In this document: one piece after another, positions 1 through 8,618 of the stretch
Numbering within the stretch: position 1 is the first letter of the stretch
Layout of the letters: the number at the start of each line of letters is the position of its first letter
Assembly: GCA_027316975.1 (NCBI GenBank)
Contig: DAHVFL010000001.1
Coordinates: 1-42,482, forward strand
Length of the DNA: 42,482 nucleotides
Source of the DNA: Chloroflexota bacterium
GTDB lineage: Bacteria > Chloroflexota > Ktedonobacteria > Ktedonobacterales > Ktedonobacteraceae
Direction of reading: 5' to 3'
Made by a program: the position numbers and the translations under genes
The notes under the pieces: generated by a model
Told to the model about the DNA's origin: nothing
The model's database searches: none
Seen by the model: the letters and a program-made list of their open reading frames with translations, nothing else

Positions 1-1
1 C

Positions 2-187
2 ATAGCAGCAGCAGTCATCTGCACCGAGCAATTCATCTCCTCCGCTCGCATGACCGCGCAAACCTTCGGCATGGACGGCTACCCCATCGCCGTCATCCTC
101 CACCCCATCGGTCGCGTCACCGACCAGGAACTGGACGAACGCGCCGAGGTGGCGCTGCCACAGGTGCTGGAGCTGTTGGGAAGATAA
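2..187 (+). CDS. C-terminal fragment of a UGSC-family protein (5' end outside window)
   Basis: An open frame enters from the left edge and stops with TAA at 185-187, giving 61 residues. The segment reads AAAVICTEQF, then a GMDGYPIAVILHPIG stretch and an acidic helix ending in LLGR. This pattern (hydrophobic strand, TE-F, a G-P strand, HP-hG) resembles the C-terminus of UGSC-family proteins, small redox-like proteins some of which are selenoproteins. The diagnostic UGSC/CGSC motif would lie upstream, so selenocysteine status cannot be judged. The family call rests on recall of the family pattern and is moderate. Confidence 0.5.
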   Translation: MAAAVICTEQFISSARMTAQTFGMDGYPIAVILHPIGRVTDQELDERAEVALPQVLELLGR

Positions 188-190
188 GGA

Positions 191-260
191 TATATTCATG
201 TAGTGAGGGATATGAAGGCGACCAATTGGTCGCCTTCATATCCCTCACTACATGAATATA
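191..260. repeat. perfect 70-bp palindrome with no spacer
   Basis: The arm 191-225 is the exact reverse complement of 226-260, giving 35-bp arms meeting at the central AATT. It starts 3 bases after the stop codon at 185-187. It could act as a strong terminator hairpin for the upstream gene, although no T-run follows on the plus strand, or be a palindromic mobile repeat. No second copy was seen in this window. Confidence 0.9.
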
Positions 261-546
261 AAGTAGAAGATTTTTTCTTTGCTATCCCCTCATCTCCATT
301 TCTCTCTTCCCCCTGTTCACTTCTCAACAATGGAACCCACTCGAAATGAAACTGCCTGTCGAAGACGGCGACAGCGCCGATAGATGTATGAGAGAGGAAT
401 ATCCGATTTCACCTTCGTGAGGATGAACTGTTTCCTCGTATCACGCGTTGCTATCTGGTCACGTCCAGGCAGCAGTCTCTCAGGCATTATTCGCGCGCCA
501 ATATTCCACTCATTGAATATTTTCGTTGAAAGTGAGGATTTTTCTC
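261..546. other. intergenic region before the GGDEF/HD-GYP gene
   Basis: Apart from the palindrome at its left side I see no gene here. A short T-rich, C-rich stretch (270-320) and unremarkable sequence lead to the ribosome-binding site TGAGGA at 532-537. No clear sigma-70 promoter was picked out. Confidence 0.5.
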
Positions 547-2757
547 GTGAGCATTTCTGATCAACGTCTTACTCCTGCGCCACCTTTGCTGCCAGAAGCG
601 CATCCACATAAACATTCGACTCAGCATTCGATGCGCGTTGCTGCCAGGGAGCCGCAGCGCAAGAGCCGCAATCCACTGCTGAATATGCCGATTGCGCGGC
701 GATTAACTCTGGGCTTTCTGATTCCCGCCCTCATTGCATCTATTGCCCTGGGCACGATCGGCTTTCAGAGCGTCCAACTTCTTTCCCAGGAGTCATCGTT
801 CTACCAGGGCCTCTTGCGTACCTATACCTCTCTCACCACCGCGAAGAATGTTCTGCAACAGATGGACACCGCGGTGCAAGGGACGCTCAACGATGCATTA
901 CTACCCCAACCATCACGCGAGACCTTGCGTGAAGACCTGAACGCAGTGCGAGGATTCTCGACGCGCCTTGAGACCCTCCTCGAAAAGAATATCCAGCAAG
1001 ATGTTCTCGATCGCAGTGCCGACCTGGTGACACTCTTTACCCAGGCGGGACATAGCCGCCAGGTGGGAGAACAACGCTTCCTCTTTAATGAGACGCAGAG
1101 AACCTGGCAGGACTACCGCACCACACAGGAACAGGTGCTTGAAGAGATTGCCGCAGGCAATGCCAAAGGGGCATACATCCTGGAATATTCTCACGCAGAA
1201 CTGAACCTGACTTACACCCTGGGAGCGCTTGAGCGCCTCACCCTGTTCAACGCCAACCTGGTGACCTCAGTCCGCGATGCAACCAACGTTGAGGTAAACA
1301 GACTGGTGCTCATTACCTCACTGGCCGGGCTGGGGGTCTTGCTTGGCATTGGCATGGTGGGGTGGCTCGTCTCCAGTACCCTGGTGCGACGTTTGAGTGG
1401 ATTACGCTCGGTGGTGCAGTCGATTGAAAAGGGCCAGCTCGATGCTCGTCTGGACACGGTTGGGCGCGATGAAGTCTCCGCTGTCTCGGCAGGTGTCAAC
1501 GCCATGCTCGACACCATCATCAACGCACAGGTGATGGAAAAACTGCACAGGGAACTTCAAAGTCAGCACGAGGCGCTCAATATTGCCCATGAACATCTCA
1601 ATGAGGCCAATGCTCGCCTCGAAGCGCTGGCGACCACCGATGCCCTCACCGAATTGCCCAACCATCGTTCACTGGTCGCTACACTCGATAAGGAACTGGA
1701 GCGGGCGCAAAGCTACTATCGTTCCTGCTCCATCCTGTTTCTCGATATCGATCATTTCAAGGCCCTCAACGATGGCTACGGTCATGCGTCAGGAGACACG
1801 GTGCTGCATGAATTCGCCCGGTTGATTCGAGCACGCTTGCGGGGCATTGACACGGCTGGTCGCTGGGGAGGCGAGGAATTCGTGGCAATTCTGCCGGAAA
1901 TGACCAGAGAAGAAGCGCTGGCCTTTGCCGAGGAGATACGAATCGACGTGGCAGCCAACCTCTTCAGCGTTGGAGGCGGCACTCGCCTGACGTGTTCAAT
2001 TGGTGTGGCCAGCTATCCCACCCATGCGTCAGGACGAGAAGAACTGATGAACGCCGCTGATCAAGCAATGTACGCAGCCAAACGCCTGGGCCGCGACCAG
2101 GTGCGTAGAATCGACGACCCACTGGTACAGGCGCTCCTCTTAGAGAAAAATGAAGAGGGAGGGCGGGAAGAGTCGGCCCTGGCGGGCATCATGGCAGCCC
2201 TGAGCAGACTCGTGGAAGCTCACGATCCTTCAATAGGTCAGCACTCCTTCAAGGTCAGCGAGCTTCTGCCTGTCTTGATGCAGAACCTGGGTTTGCCTGC
2301 CGCCGAAGCGCAGATGATTGCGCTGGCCGGTCGTCTCCATGATATCGGCAAAATCTCTATCCCCGGCACCATCCTCTACAAGCCAGGGCGGCTGACGGAA
2401 GAGGAATGGGCGATCATACGCACCCATCCAGAGATCGGAGCAGAGGTTGTCAGCAGTATTCCGGTATTGCGTCCACTCGCTCCAGTAATTCGTTCGCACC
2501 ACGAGCGATGGGATGGTCAGGGGTATCCCGACCAACTTGCGGGGAAGGCGATTCCCTTTGGAGCGCGCATTATCGCGGTGGTCAATGCCTATACGGCCAT
2601 GACTGCCGATCGCCCTTATCAGAAGGCGCGCTCCCAGGCTCTGGCCCTGGAAGAGTTACAGCGTTGCGCGGGTACCCAATTCGATCCCCAGATCGTCGAG
2701 GCTATGGAGCGACTATTGCTGTCTCAGCAGTTGGCGGAGTTGGCAGAGATCGCTTGA
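547..2757 (+). CDS. membrane-anchored GGDEF / HD-GYP cyclic-di-GMP protein
   Basis: This 736-residue protein should make and/or break cyclic di-GMP at the inner membrane. From the GTG at 547 (preceded by TGAGGA) the order is: basic N-tail, membrane helix about 54-74, extracytoplasmic sensor about 75-250, second helix about 252-275, HAMP about 276-328, short coiled coil, GGDEF domain about 363-521 and HD-GYP domain about 550-725. The active loop is GGEEF (441-445), and an inhibitory RxxD site lies five residues before it (432-435). The HD-GYP part has HD at 598-599, HHE at 651-653 and GYP at 659-661. However, the usual aspartate of the (V/A)D-x-(F/Y)-DA motif is asparagine (VVNAYTAM, N680). 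A TTG 21 bases upstream is a weaker start. Domain calls are firm; the balance of cyclase and phosphodiesterase activity is not. Confidence 0.92.
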   Translation: MSISDQRLTPAPPLLPEAHPHKHSTQHSMRVAAREPQRKSRNPLLNMPIARRLTLGFLIPALIASIALGTIGFQSVQLLSQESSFYQGLLRTYTSLTTAKNVLQQMDTAVQGTLNDALLPQPSRETLREDLNAVRGFSTRLETLLEKNIQQDVLDRSADLVTLFTQAGHSRQVGEQRFLFNETQRTWQDYRTTQEQVLEEIAAGNAKGAYILEYSHAELNLTYTLGALERLTLFNANLVTSVRDATNVEVNRLVLITSLAGLGVLLGIGMVGWLVSSTLVRRLSGLRSVVQSIEKGQLDARLDTVGRDEVSAVSAGVNAMLDTIINAQVMEKLHRELQSQHEALNIAHEHLNEANARLEALATTDALTELPNHRSLVATLDKELERAQSYYRSCSILFLDIDHFKALNDGYGHASGDTVLHEFARLIRARLRGIDTAGRWGGEEFVAILPEMTREEALAFAEEIRIDVAANLFSVGGGTRLTCSIGVASYPTHASGREELMNAADQAMYAAKRLGRDQVRRIDDPLVQALLLEKNEEGGREESALAGIMAALSRLVEAHDPSIGQHSFKVSELLPVLMQNLGLPAAEAQMIALAGRLHDIGKISIPGTILYKPGRLTEEEWAIIRTHPEIGAEVVSSIPVLRPLAPVIRSHHERWDGQGYPDQLAGKAIPFGARIIAVVNAYTAMTADRPYQKARSQALALEELQRCAGTQFDPQIVEAMERLLLSQQLAELAEIA

Positions 2758-2814
2758 TGGCCTACCATCCACAGGGCGAGCACTGCCAGGTGATGCCACG
2801 ACGCGAACTGCCAG

Positions 2815-3663
2815 CTACTTGCCAACTACCAGGATAAAGCCTACCATGGGAAGCGGGTAGTCGGATGCTTTGGTCAATGCCACGGCGCGGCGCGTTGTAG
2901 GATCAATCCGATCGTGGTTTCGACAGTAGTAATAGTAGAGCCCTGGCGTATCGAACAGAATAGTGATAGTCTGGCCACCAGGAACATCTTGACTTCCCGC
3001 CATGCGATGCAGGCCAGCGTCTACCGGGTTGATCGCTGCTGGCCAGTTCGGAACCTGTCCAAAGAAATGCGCGTCTTCATCGAAGTTGTGCCAGGAGATC
3101 GAAGCGGGCGAGCTGGCGGCGATAAACTCGCTCGCATATTCATCGTGACCTGCCAGGATTGAGTTGAGGGTTGCCGTTGGAAGGCCGCTGATGAGGCCCT
3201 GGACCCAGATAATCCCGTCCATCGCAATCGGAAAACCCCGGGCGTTCTTCCCTGCTGCCACACGAGAAAAAGTCCTATTCCATGTGGCCGCCGCGGTGTC
3301 GTAGTAGTGATACAGCCCGGGCTGTGCGAAGGTGAACTGAATGCTTTGCCCCGCTGCTACAGTGAGTGAGAATGATTGGAGATTCATGAAGGCGCTGCGA
3401 TCGGGGGTTGTTGTGAACACATGAGCCACGCTATCGTCGTTTTGCCATGTCACGATAGTACGAGGCTGAACCTGCAGGATAAATGGTGTAAAGAGGTCTT
3501 GAGCGCGTGGAATAGTTACACTCGCGCGTGGAGTTATTTTCGTTGCAGATGCACTACTACTCCTGACAGGAGTAGATGTGGTGCAACTCGTCGTGGTACT
3601 CAGGATACCTCCAAGAACAATGAGGACGAGCATGCTGTTCAGGCACAAACGCGCTTTTCGCAT
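2815..3663 (-). CDS. two-domain cupredoxin (plastocyanin-like) lipoprotein
   Basis: The 282-residue product begins with a lipoprotein signal (basic MRKARLC, hydrophobic core, then TTTSCTT as a lipobox-like cleavage site), so it should be exported and lipid anchored. Two plastocyanin-like repeats follow. The second keeps a type-1 copper set: histidine in EDAHFFG, then YYYCRNHDR supplying Cys and His, with a downstream Met as possible axial ligand. The first repeat has the equivalent His (SVAHVF) but YHYYDTA where the Cys should be, so it probably does not bind copper. The ATG at 3663 is preceded by AAAGGA; a TTG at 3678 is upstream of that site and less likely. An electron-transfer role is inferred from the fold; the partner is unknown. 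Confidence 0.8.
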   Translation of the reverse strand: MRKARLCLNSMLVLIVLGGILSTTTSCTTSTPVRSSSASATKITPRASVTIPRAQDLFTPFILQVQPRTIVTWQNDDSVAHVFTTTPDRSAFMNLQSFSLTVAAGQSIQFTFAQPGLYHYYDTAAATWNRTFSRVAAGKNARGFPIAMDGIIWVQGLISGLPTATLNSILAGHDEYASEFIAASSPASISWHNFDEDAHFFGQVPNWPAAINPVDAGLHRMAGSQDVPGGQTITILFDTPGLYYYYCRNHDRIDPTTRRAVALTKASDYPLPMVGFILVVGK

Positions 3664-3840
3664 ACAATTTCCTTTCAAGGTAGAGTGATACTAAAACTAG
3701 TATACCTTGCTGTAGAAACCGAACCGATCAACGCGGGGCCACCTCATTCTGCTGACCACACGCCCCATAAAGCCTGCATCAAGCTGCTGATACCATACCT
3801 GTAGCGTTGTTAAAGTCGCACGCGGGCCAAATTGGTCTAC

Positions 3841-4857
3841 TTACACCCGCACATACACATTCGTTTGATCATTATAACGGTACACCGCATTGCCCTTGCG
3901 GTACACCAGGTTGCCATTAGTATCGAGCGAAAGCCAGAGCAAAACACGCGCGCCGGTAGGAAGACGCAGGGGGTAACGCCAGTGGGCCAGCGAGCCGGAA
4001 CCAACCACTCCGTACAACCACGAGCCGCCATCGTCAACAATCGTATTGGGGAGCAACTGGCTACAGGATAACCCGTTATCATCGTGCGTCGCATTAACCT
4101 GGAAATCGCAGACGCGCATCGCCATACCATTAAGCGAAGCTGACACATTAGTATACGGATACGCATCGAATCCGGCTACTGCTTTGCGGGGCAACATGGC
4201 CTGCGCCCACACCCACGCACCGGCACGCACCGGCAGCGTCGTTTGTACCGATAACGCTACCTGTACCTTCGGTGCTATACGCACTTGCAAGCGGCAGCCA
4301 GTTGAACAATCGATGCCGGTCTGCTGTTGCGTTACATTGATAAGCGGAGTTGGCAAAGGCTGAAGCGTTGTGGACGGCTCAACTTTGAGAACAATGCCGC
4401 CCAGGGCTACCAGCGGGTAATGTGGAGAAAGCGTTATTACCATGCCCGGTTGTAGCGCGTGACAATTCTGACCAATCGCGCTACTCAGAGCTTTCACGGT
4501 GGCAGGATTTGAGTCGCTAAAAACCTGTCCGGCATCGGCCATGCGTACCTGCGCAGACAGGATTTCGACACAATTGTCGCCTGCCTGCACTGTATACAGC
4601 AGAGAGCCGGGCTGCGGCAAAACAGCAGGAAAGGCCGGATACGGCGTTGCAACAGGACTGGGAGGATTACCCATGTTATAGAAATAGGTCGTCAATGCTG
4701 GCAGCAGTCGCTGTCCCACGCCAGTGCCAAGGAGAAATACGGGAAACGAAATGATGAGCAGCACAGGAATGAGCAGCAACAAGCGCCAGGGTATAGCGCG
4801 CAACACAACGCGTAAATTTTCAGCAGGGGTGCTGCGCCGGTAAACGCGACCCGCCAT
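3841..4857 (-). CDS. membrane-anchored LysM-domain protein
   Basis: The protein has 338 residues from the ATG at 4857, which sits right after a GGGAGGA ribosome-binding site; the ATG at 4869 would overlap that site. A basic N-terminus is followed by a strong membrane helix at about 24-46. A Pro-rich linker then leads to a LysM module beginning LYTVQAGDNCVEIL and ending LQPGMVITL. The remaining 190 residues are Ser/Thr/Val-rich and beta-like, without a family I recognise. LysM usually binds peptidoglycan or chitin-like glycans, so an extracellular wall-associated role is likely. Paired cysteines in the LysM region (DNCVE and QNCHA) could form a disulfide. Confidence 0.8.
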   Translation of the reverse strand: MAGRVYRRSTPAENLRVVLRAIPWRLLLLIPVLLIISFPVFLLGTGVGQRLLPALTTYFYNMGNPPSPVATPYPAFPAVLPQPGSLLYTVQAGDNCVEILSAQVRMADAGQVFSDSNPATVKALSSAIGQNCHALQPGMVITLSPHYPLVALGGIVLKVEPSTTLQPLPTPLINVTQQQTGIDCSTGCRLQVRIAPKVQVALSVQTTLPVRAGAWVWAQAMLPRKAVAGFDAYPYTNVSASLNGMAMRVCDFQVNATHDDNGLSCSQLLPNTIVDDGGSWLYGVVGSGSLAHWRYPLRLPTGARVLLWLSLDTNGNLVYRKGNAVYRYNDQTNVYVRV

Positions 4858-5034
4858 GATTCCTCCCATCCCAGGTGTAGAGCAATTTCCAGTGCATATT
4901 ATAGCAACGGACGCCAGGAATTACCACCGGCATGACCCAATATGGCCTGTTCGGATAGATAAAATGTACTTTTTGACCGAAGTTACTGTATACTTGTTAC
5001 AAGTTACGCAATCTCAAGGATGGTGCCGTACTTC

Positions 5035-5433
5035 ATGCAAAACCCTGTGAAAATTCTGGTTGTCGATGATAGCCCTACCTTATGCCTCTTTATGACTCGC
5101 GCGCTTGAAAAAGCCGGCTACCGTGTAATAACCGCCTCAAATGGAAATGAAGGGTTACAAAAGACGCTTCATGAACGACCCCATTGTGTTGTTGTAGACG
5201 TGGTGCTGCCAGGCATAAGCGGTTTTAGCCTTTGCCGCCAGATCCGCTCCTTAGACCCGCAGAGGCGTATTCCTATTATTATAGTCAGCACCAAAAATAC
5301 GCCTCTCGATCATAGCTGGGGCCTGCGCCAGGGTGCCGACCGCTACCTTGCCAAACCGTTTACGGACGAAGCGCTCGTGCATACTGTCCAGGAAGTGATG
5401 CAGGCTCGTTCAATAAGAAACGGTATTCAATGA
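5035..5433 (+). CDS. single-domain response regulator (CheY-like receiver)
   Basis: The 132-residue protein is a stand-alone receiver domain: ILVVDDSP (acidic pair), CVVVDVVLPG (phospho-accepting Asp), IIIVSTK (Ser/Thr switch) and LAKPF (conserved Lys) occur in order, and no output domain follows. It would signal by protein contact after phosphorylation. The ATG at 5035 gives the usual short N-terminus before the first strand. An in-frame ATG at 5020 adds five residues and is possible, because the only AAGG lies right before it. No histidine kinase is adjacent. It converges with ygeW, with 26 bases between the stops. Confidence 0.9.
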   Translation: MQNPVKILVVDDSPTLCLFMTRALEKAGYRVITASNGNEGLQKTLHERPHCVVVDVVLPGISGFSLCRQIRSLDPQRRIPIIIVSTKNTPLDHSWGLRQGADRYLAKPFTDEALVHTVQEVMQARSIRNGIQ

Positions 5434-5459
5434 TTGCCCATGCAATGAGGTTTAATCGT

Positions 5460-6443
5460 TTATCGCCCGCCCATGGTAAGAGCCATGATGGCGTTCTGGA
5501 CATGCATGCGGTTCTCGGCCTGGTCATAGACGACCGATTGCGGGCCATCGATGACGGCATCGGTCACTTCGACGCCGCGGTCGGCAGGCAAACAATGCAT
5601 GTAGAGCGCGTCTTCTTTTGCCAGCGACATCCGGCGCTCGTCGCAAATCCAGCTTTCGTACTGGCGAATGGTATCCACCATCTTTGATGTGTCCTGCACC
5701 GCTACGAGCGGCCCCCAGCTCTTGGGATACACGATATCGGCTCCGACGAAGGCCTCGTCCATATCATGCACAAGCTTGAAACTGCCGCCGGTCTTACGCG
5801 CATTGCTGGCGGCATTATCAAGAATTTCCGGCATCAATTCAAACTCAGGGGGATGAGCCAGCACCACATCAGCGCCAAACTGGGTAAACAATTCGATCAC
5901 CGACTGCGGCAGCGAGAGCGGCTTGGTGTACGATTTGGCATAGGCCCACGACATAACCACCTTCTTGCCCTTCATGTCGCCCTTTTTCTCGATACAGGTC
6001 ATCAGATCGGCCATCGCCTGGCAGGGGTGGTAGATATCGCATTGCATATTGAGAACAGGCACTTTGGCGTGTTCTGCCACTTCGCGCAGGTATGTATTGC
6101 CGTCGCCCCAATCGCAGTGACGAATGGCAATGCCATGACCATACGACGAAAGAATCTTGCCAATTTCTTTCGGTGTGTCACCATGCGAAATCTGCATTTT
6201 GTCCGGCTCAAGGAAAATAGCATGACCTCCCAGCCGCGTCATACCCGCCTCAAATGAGTTGCGAGTGCGCGTGGAAGAGAAAAAGAAGAGCATGAAGAGT
6301 GTTTTATCTTCCAGCAGCCGCGTTGGCAGGTCAAGGCCCCATTTCATTTTGAGGTCAAAGGCGAGATGAAGAACTGTTTCGAGTTCCTCTTTCGTCCATT
6401 CCTGCGTGCTGATGAAGTCTCTTCCGCGTAAATTGGTTTTCAC
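5460..6443 (-). CDS. ygeW: YgeW-type carbamoyltransferase
   Basis: The 327-residue protein belongs to the ornithine/aspartate carbamoyltransferase superfamily and matches the YgeW branch. The carbamoyl-phosphate loop reads SSTRTRNSFE, then QISHGDT, the MQCDIYHPCQAMADL block, KGKKVVMSWAY, GADIVYPKSWGP and HCLPADRG. These blocks match E. coli YgeW closely, more so than anabolic ArgF. The protein is shorter than E. coli YgeW (about 396). It is the last gene of the block, starting at GTG 6443 six bases after the YqeA stop with AAAGGA overlapping the YqeA end, so translation is probably coupled. With carbamate kinase next door it likely runs catabolically, moving a carbamoyl group from a ureido compound onto phosphate. 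The exact substrate is not known. Confidence 0.9.
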   Translation of the reverse strand: MKTNLRGRDFISTQEWTKEELETVLHLAFDLKMKWGLDLPTRLLEDKTLFMLFFFSSTRTRNSFEAGMTRLGGHAIFLEPDKMQISHGDTPKEIGKILSSYGHGIAIRHCDWGDGNTYLREVAEHAKVPVLNMQCDIYHPCQAMADLMTCIEKKGDMKGKKVVMSWAYAKSYTKPLSLPQSVIELFTQFGADVVLAHPPEFELMPEILDNAASNARKTGGSFKLVHDMDEAFVGADIVYPKSWGPLVAVQDTSKMVDTIRQYESWICDERRMSLAKEDALYMHCLPADRGVEVTDAVIDGPQSVVYDQAENRMHVQNAIMALTMGGR

Positions 6444-6449
6444 GTGTCG

Positions 6450-7403
6450 TTATCCTTTCTCATCGGGAACAATCCATGTGCCGGTTTGACCGGCCAGCGC
6501 TTTACCGATAGTTTCGGGCATGGTTATCAGGGCGGCACGTCCCCCGCGTTCCAGGTATTGAATGACGGCCTGGATTTTAGGCCCCATGCTGCCTTTAGCA
6601 AAATGCCCCGCCTTATAATATTCTTTGGCCTCGCTCAAAGTGAAGCGTTCGAGATCGCGCTGGTCGGGCTTCTTGAAGTTGAGCGCGACTTTCTCTACTG
6701 CGGTTGAGATGAGCAGCAAATCGGCCTGTAACTCGCTGGCCAGCAGGCTGGAAGCCAGGTCTTTATCAATCACCGCCTCGATACCTGAGAGTTTGCCCAC
6801 GCCATCGCGCACAACCGGGACACCACCACCACCAACAGCAGCCACGATAAACCCGTTCTTGATGAGGGTATCGATGGCATCGCGCTCGATAATCTCCTCT
6901 GGCACAGGCGAGGGCACGACGCGCCGCCATCCTCGCCCGGCATCCTCGACCATCACCCAGCCTTCGCTCTTCATTTTCGCCTGGGCCTCTGCTTCTCCAT
7001 AGAATGAGCCAATCGGCTTGCTGGGAGTATGCAAGGCCGGGTCGTCGCTATGCACCCGCACCTGTGTCACCACCGTCACGCACTGGCGCGCGATGCCGCG
7101 CCGCAAAAATTCATTATGCAGCGCTTGCTGGATCATGTAGCCAATTGCGCCCTGCGTATCCGCGCCGCAGGAATCGAGCGGTACCGGGTGCAAGACGTGT
7201 CTGGAGAGTTCCGACCGCAGCAAAATAAAGCCCACCTGCGGCCCATTGCCATGCGTGACGACTACGTTCCAGCCCTGGGCAATCATCTCGGCGATATGCG
7301 TGGCTGTTTCTCGCACCGCGTCAAACTGGTCGGGTACCGTTTTGTGCGCCTCATCTTTAATGAGAGAATTCCCGCCGATAGCAACGACCGCTAATGTACT
7401 CAT
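6450..7403 (-). CDS. yqeA: carbamate kinase (YqeA/ArcC type)
   Basis: The 317-residue amino-acid-kinase-fold enzyme shows the carbamate kinase signatures VVAIGGNSLI, VVTHGNGPQVG, LDSCGADTQGAIGY, a VPSPVPEEI block, AAVGGGGVPV, IDKDLASSLLA and GSMGPKIQA. The family converts carbamoyl phosphate and ADP to ATP, ammonia and CO2. The ATG overlaps the ygeY stop as ATGA, with GGAGGG just upstream, so the two genes are translationally coupled. Placed between ygeY and ygeW, it fits energy recovery from carbamoyl phosphate released by YgeW. Cytoplasmic, and length is normal for the family. Confidence 0.95.
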   Translation of the reverse strand: MSTLAVVAIGGNSLIKDEAHKTVPDQFDAVRETATHIAEMIAQGWNVVVTHGNGPQVGFILLRSELSRHVLHPVPLDSCGADTQGAIGYMIQQALHNEFLRRGIARQCVTVVTQVRVHSDDPALHTPSKPIGSFYGEAEAQAKMKSEGWVMVEDAGRGWRRVVPSPVPEEIIERDAIDTLIKNGFIVAAVGGGGVPVVRDGVGKLSGIEAVIDKDLASSLLASELQADLLLISTAVEKVALNFKKPDQRDLERFTLSEAKEYYKAGHFAKGSMGPKIQAVIQYLERGGRAALITMPETIGKALAGQTGTWIVPDEKG

Positions 7404-8605
7404 TTACCCTCCAGGATCAAGGGGAGCATGGCATAGAAATCGGCACACTGCGCGACTTCGGCGGCTGGCACCTGGTCCAGCGAGGTATGCGCCCAGTGTT
7501 CCTCGCCGGGGCCGAAGCCAATCGAAGGTATGCCAGCCTTGCCCATCCAGTAGGTCGCATTAGTCGAAAACACCCATTTGCTTGTCTTCGCGGGACGCCT
7601 GTAGCAGGTTTCAAAGGTCGCCCTACCCGCCTGCACGAAAGGATGATCCTCCGCTAATGACCAGGCCGGGAAGATTTTTTCAACGGGAAAGGCGAAACCT
7701 GTATAGCTGGGTTCTTCGTACATTGGCACCACGATCTCGGCAAGGTGCGCGTTGGGCAGGGCGCGTAGTTCGTTCAGCACCACCTCTTTCGTCTCAACGG
7801 GATGCATACGACGATCAAGATAAAGCGAGCATTCGTCGGGTACCGCGTTGAGCGAGACGCTGTGCGTGCTCGCGCTGGTGACAGTGATCGAGCCAGGCCC
7901 CAGAAATGGGTCGGGACGTGATCTCAACTCTTCGTGCAATCGCTCGACGCCCTGGATAAAGGGAATGGCTTTGTAAAGGGCATTATCGCCGCGTTCGGGC
8001 GCGCTGGCATGACAACTGCGCCCCTTAAAAGTGACGCTGATCTCGGTGCGCCCGCGATGACCGCGATAAATCTCCATATTGGTCGATTCGCCAACCACCA
8101 CGTAATCCGGGCGAATACCCTCGTGTTCGACCAGCGCGTTACCAGAGATGCCGTCGCACCACTCTTCCATATTGCCAAAATAATAAAGCGTCCAATCTTT
8201 CGCCAGTCCAAGCTTCTTGAGCGTTGCCATGGCATAAATCATGGGAGGTGTTGAACACTTCTCATCACCCGCGCCAAGTCCGTAAATAATGCCATCCTCA
8301 AACTTACCCTCGAAGGGGTCCCACTGCCATTGCGCGGCATCAGCGATACCAACCGTGTCGATGTGGCTATCGTACAGCAACACGCGCGGGCCGTTACCGA
8401 TTCGCCCCAGAATGTTGCCCATAGCGTCGCGCCGCACCTCGTCAAAGCCAAGTTCGCTCATACGCGCCCCCACCGCATCGCCAACCGGCCCGATCTGGCT
8501 GTCATAGCTGGGAATAGCGATCAGTTGACGCAGGAACTCAATCATAGTGTCATGATGTTTCGCCAGTTCCTCTTGCACAGCAACCTGTGCGTCATGGATG
8601 TTCAT
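7400..8605 (-). CDS. ygeY: YgeY-type M20 metallo-hydrolase
   Basis: The 401-residue product is an M20/ArgE-DapE family enzyme. Metal-site motifs are visible: LLYDSHIDTVG, GAGDEKC, NMEEWCDG (catalytic Glu pair), VVVGES and, near the end, GFGPGEEHWAH. The dimerisation lid starts near HRGRTEISVTFKG. The overall pattern, with ESTNMEIYRGHRG, matches YgeY of the E. coli ygeW region rather than ArgE. I placed the start at ATG 8605 because AAAGGAGG lies 8 bases upstream; a longer frame to 8680 would overlap ssnA. It is expected to hydrolyse an amide or ureido bond of a small amino-acid-like intermediate, but the substrate is not established from sequence. Confidence 0.9.
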   Translation of the reverse strand: MNIHDAQVAVQEELAKHHDTMIEFLRQLIAIPSYDSQIGPVGDAVGARMSELGFDEVRRDAMGNILGRIGNGPRVLLYDSHIDTVGIADAAQWQWDPFEGKFEDGIIYGLGAGDEKCSTPPMIYAMATLKKLGLAKDWTLYYFGNMEEWCDGISGNALVEHEGIRPDYVVVGESTNMEIYRGHRGRTEISVTFKGRSCHASAPERGDNALYKAIPFIQGVERLHEELRSRPDPFLGPGSITVTSASTHSVSLNAVPDECSLYLDRRMHPVETKEVVLNELRALPNAHLAEIVVPMYEEPSYTGFAFPVEKIFPAWSLAEDHPFVQAGRATFETCYRRPAKTSKWVFSTNATYWMGKAGIPSIGFGPGEEHWAHTSLDQVPAAEVAQCADFYAMLPLILEGK

Positions 8606-8618
8606 AAAATATCCTCCT

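Noticed and set aside
5460..6443. Anabolic ornithine carbamoyltransferase (ArgF)
   Set aside because: The QCDIYHPCQAMADL, SWAY and YPKSWGP blocks and the gene neighbourhood match YgeW, not ArgF.
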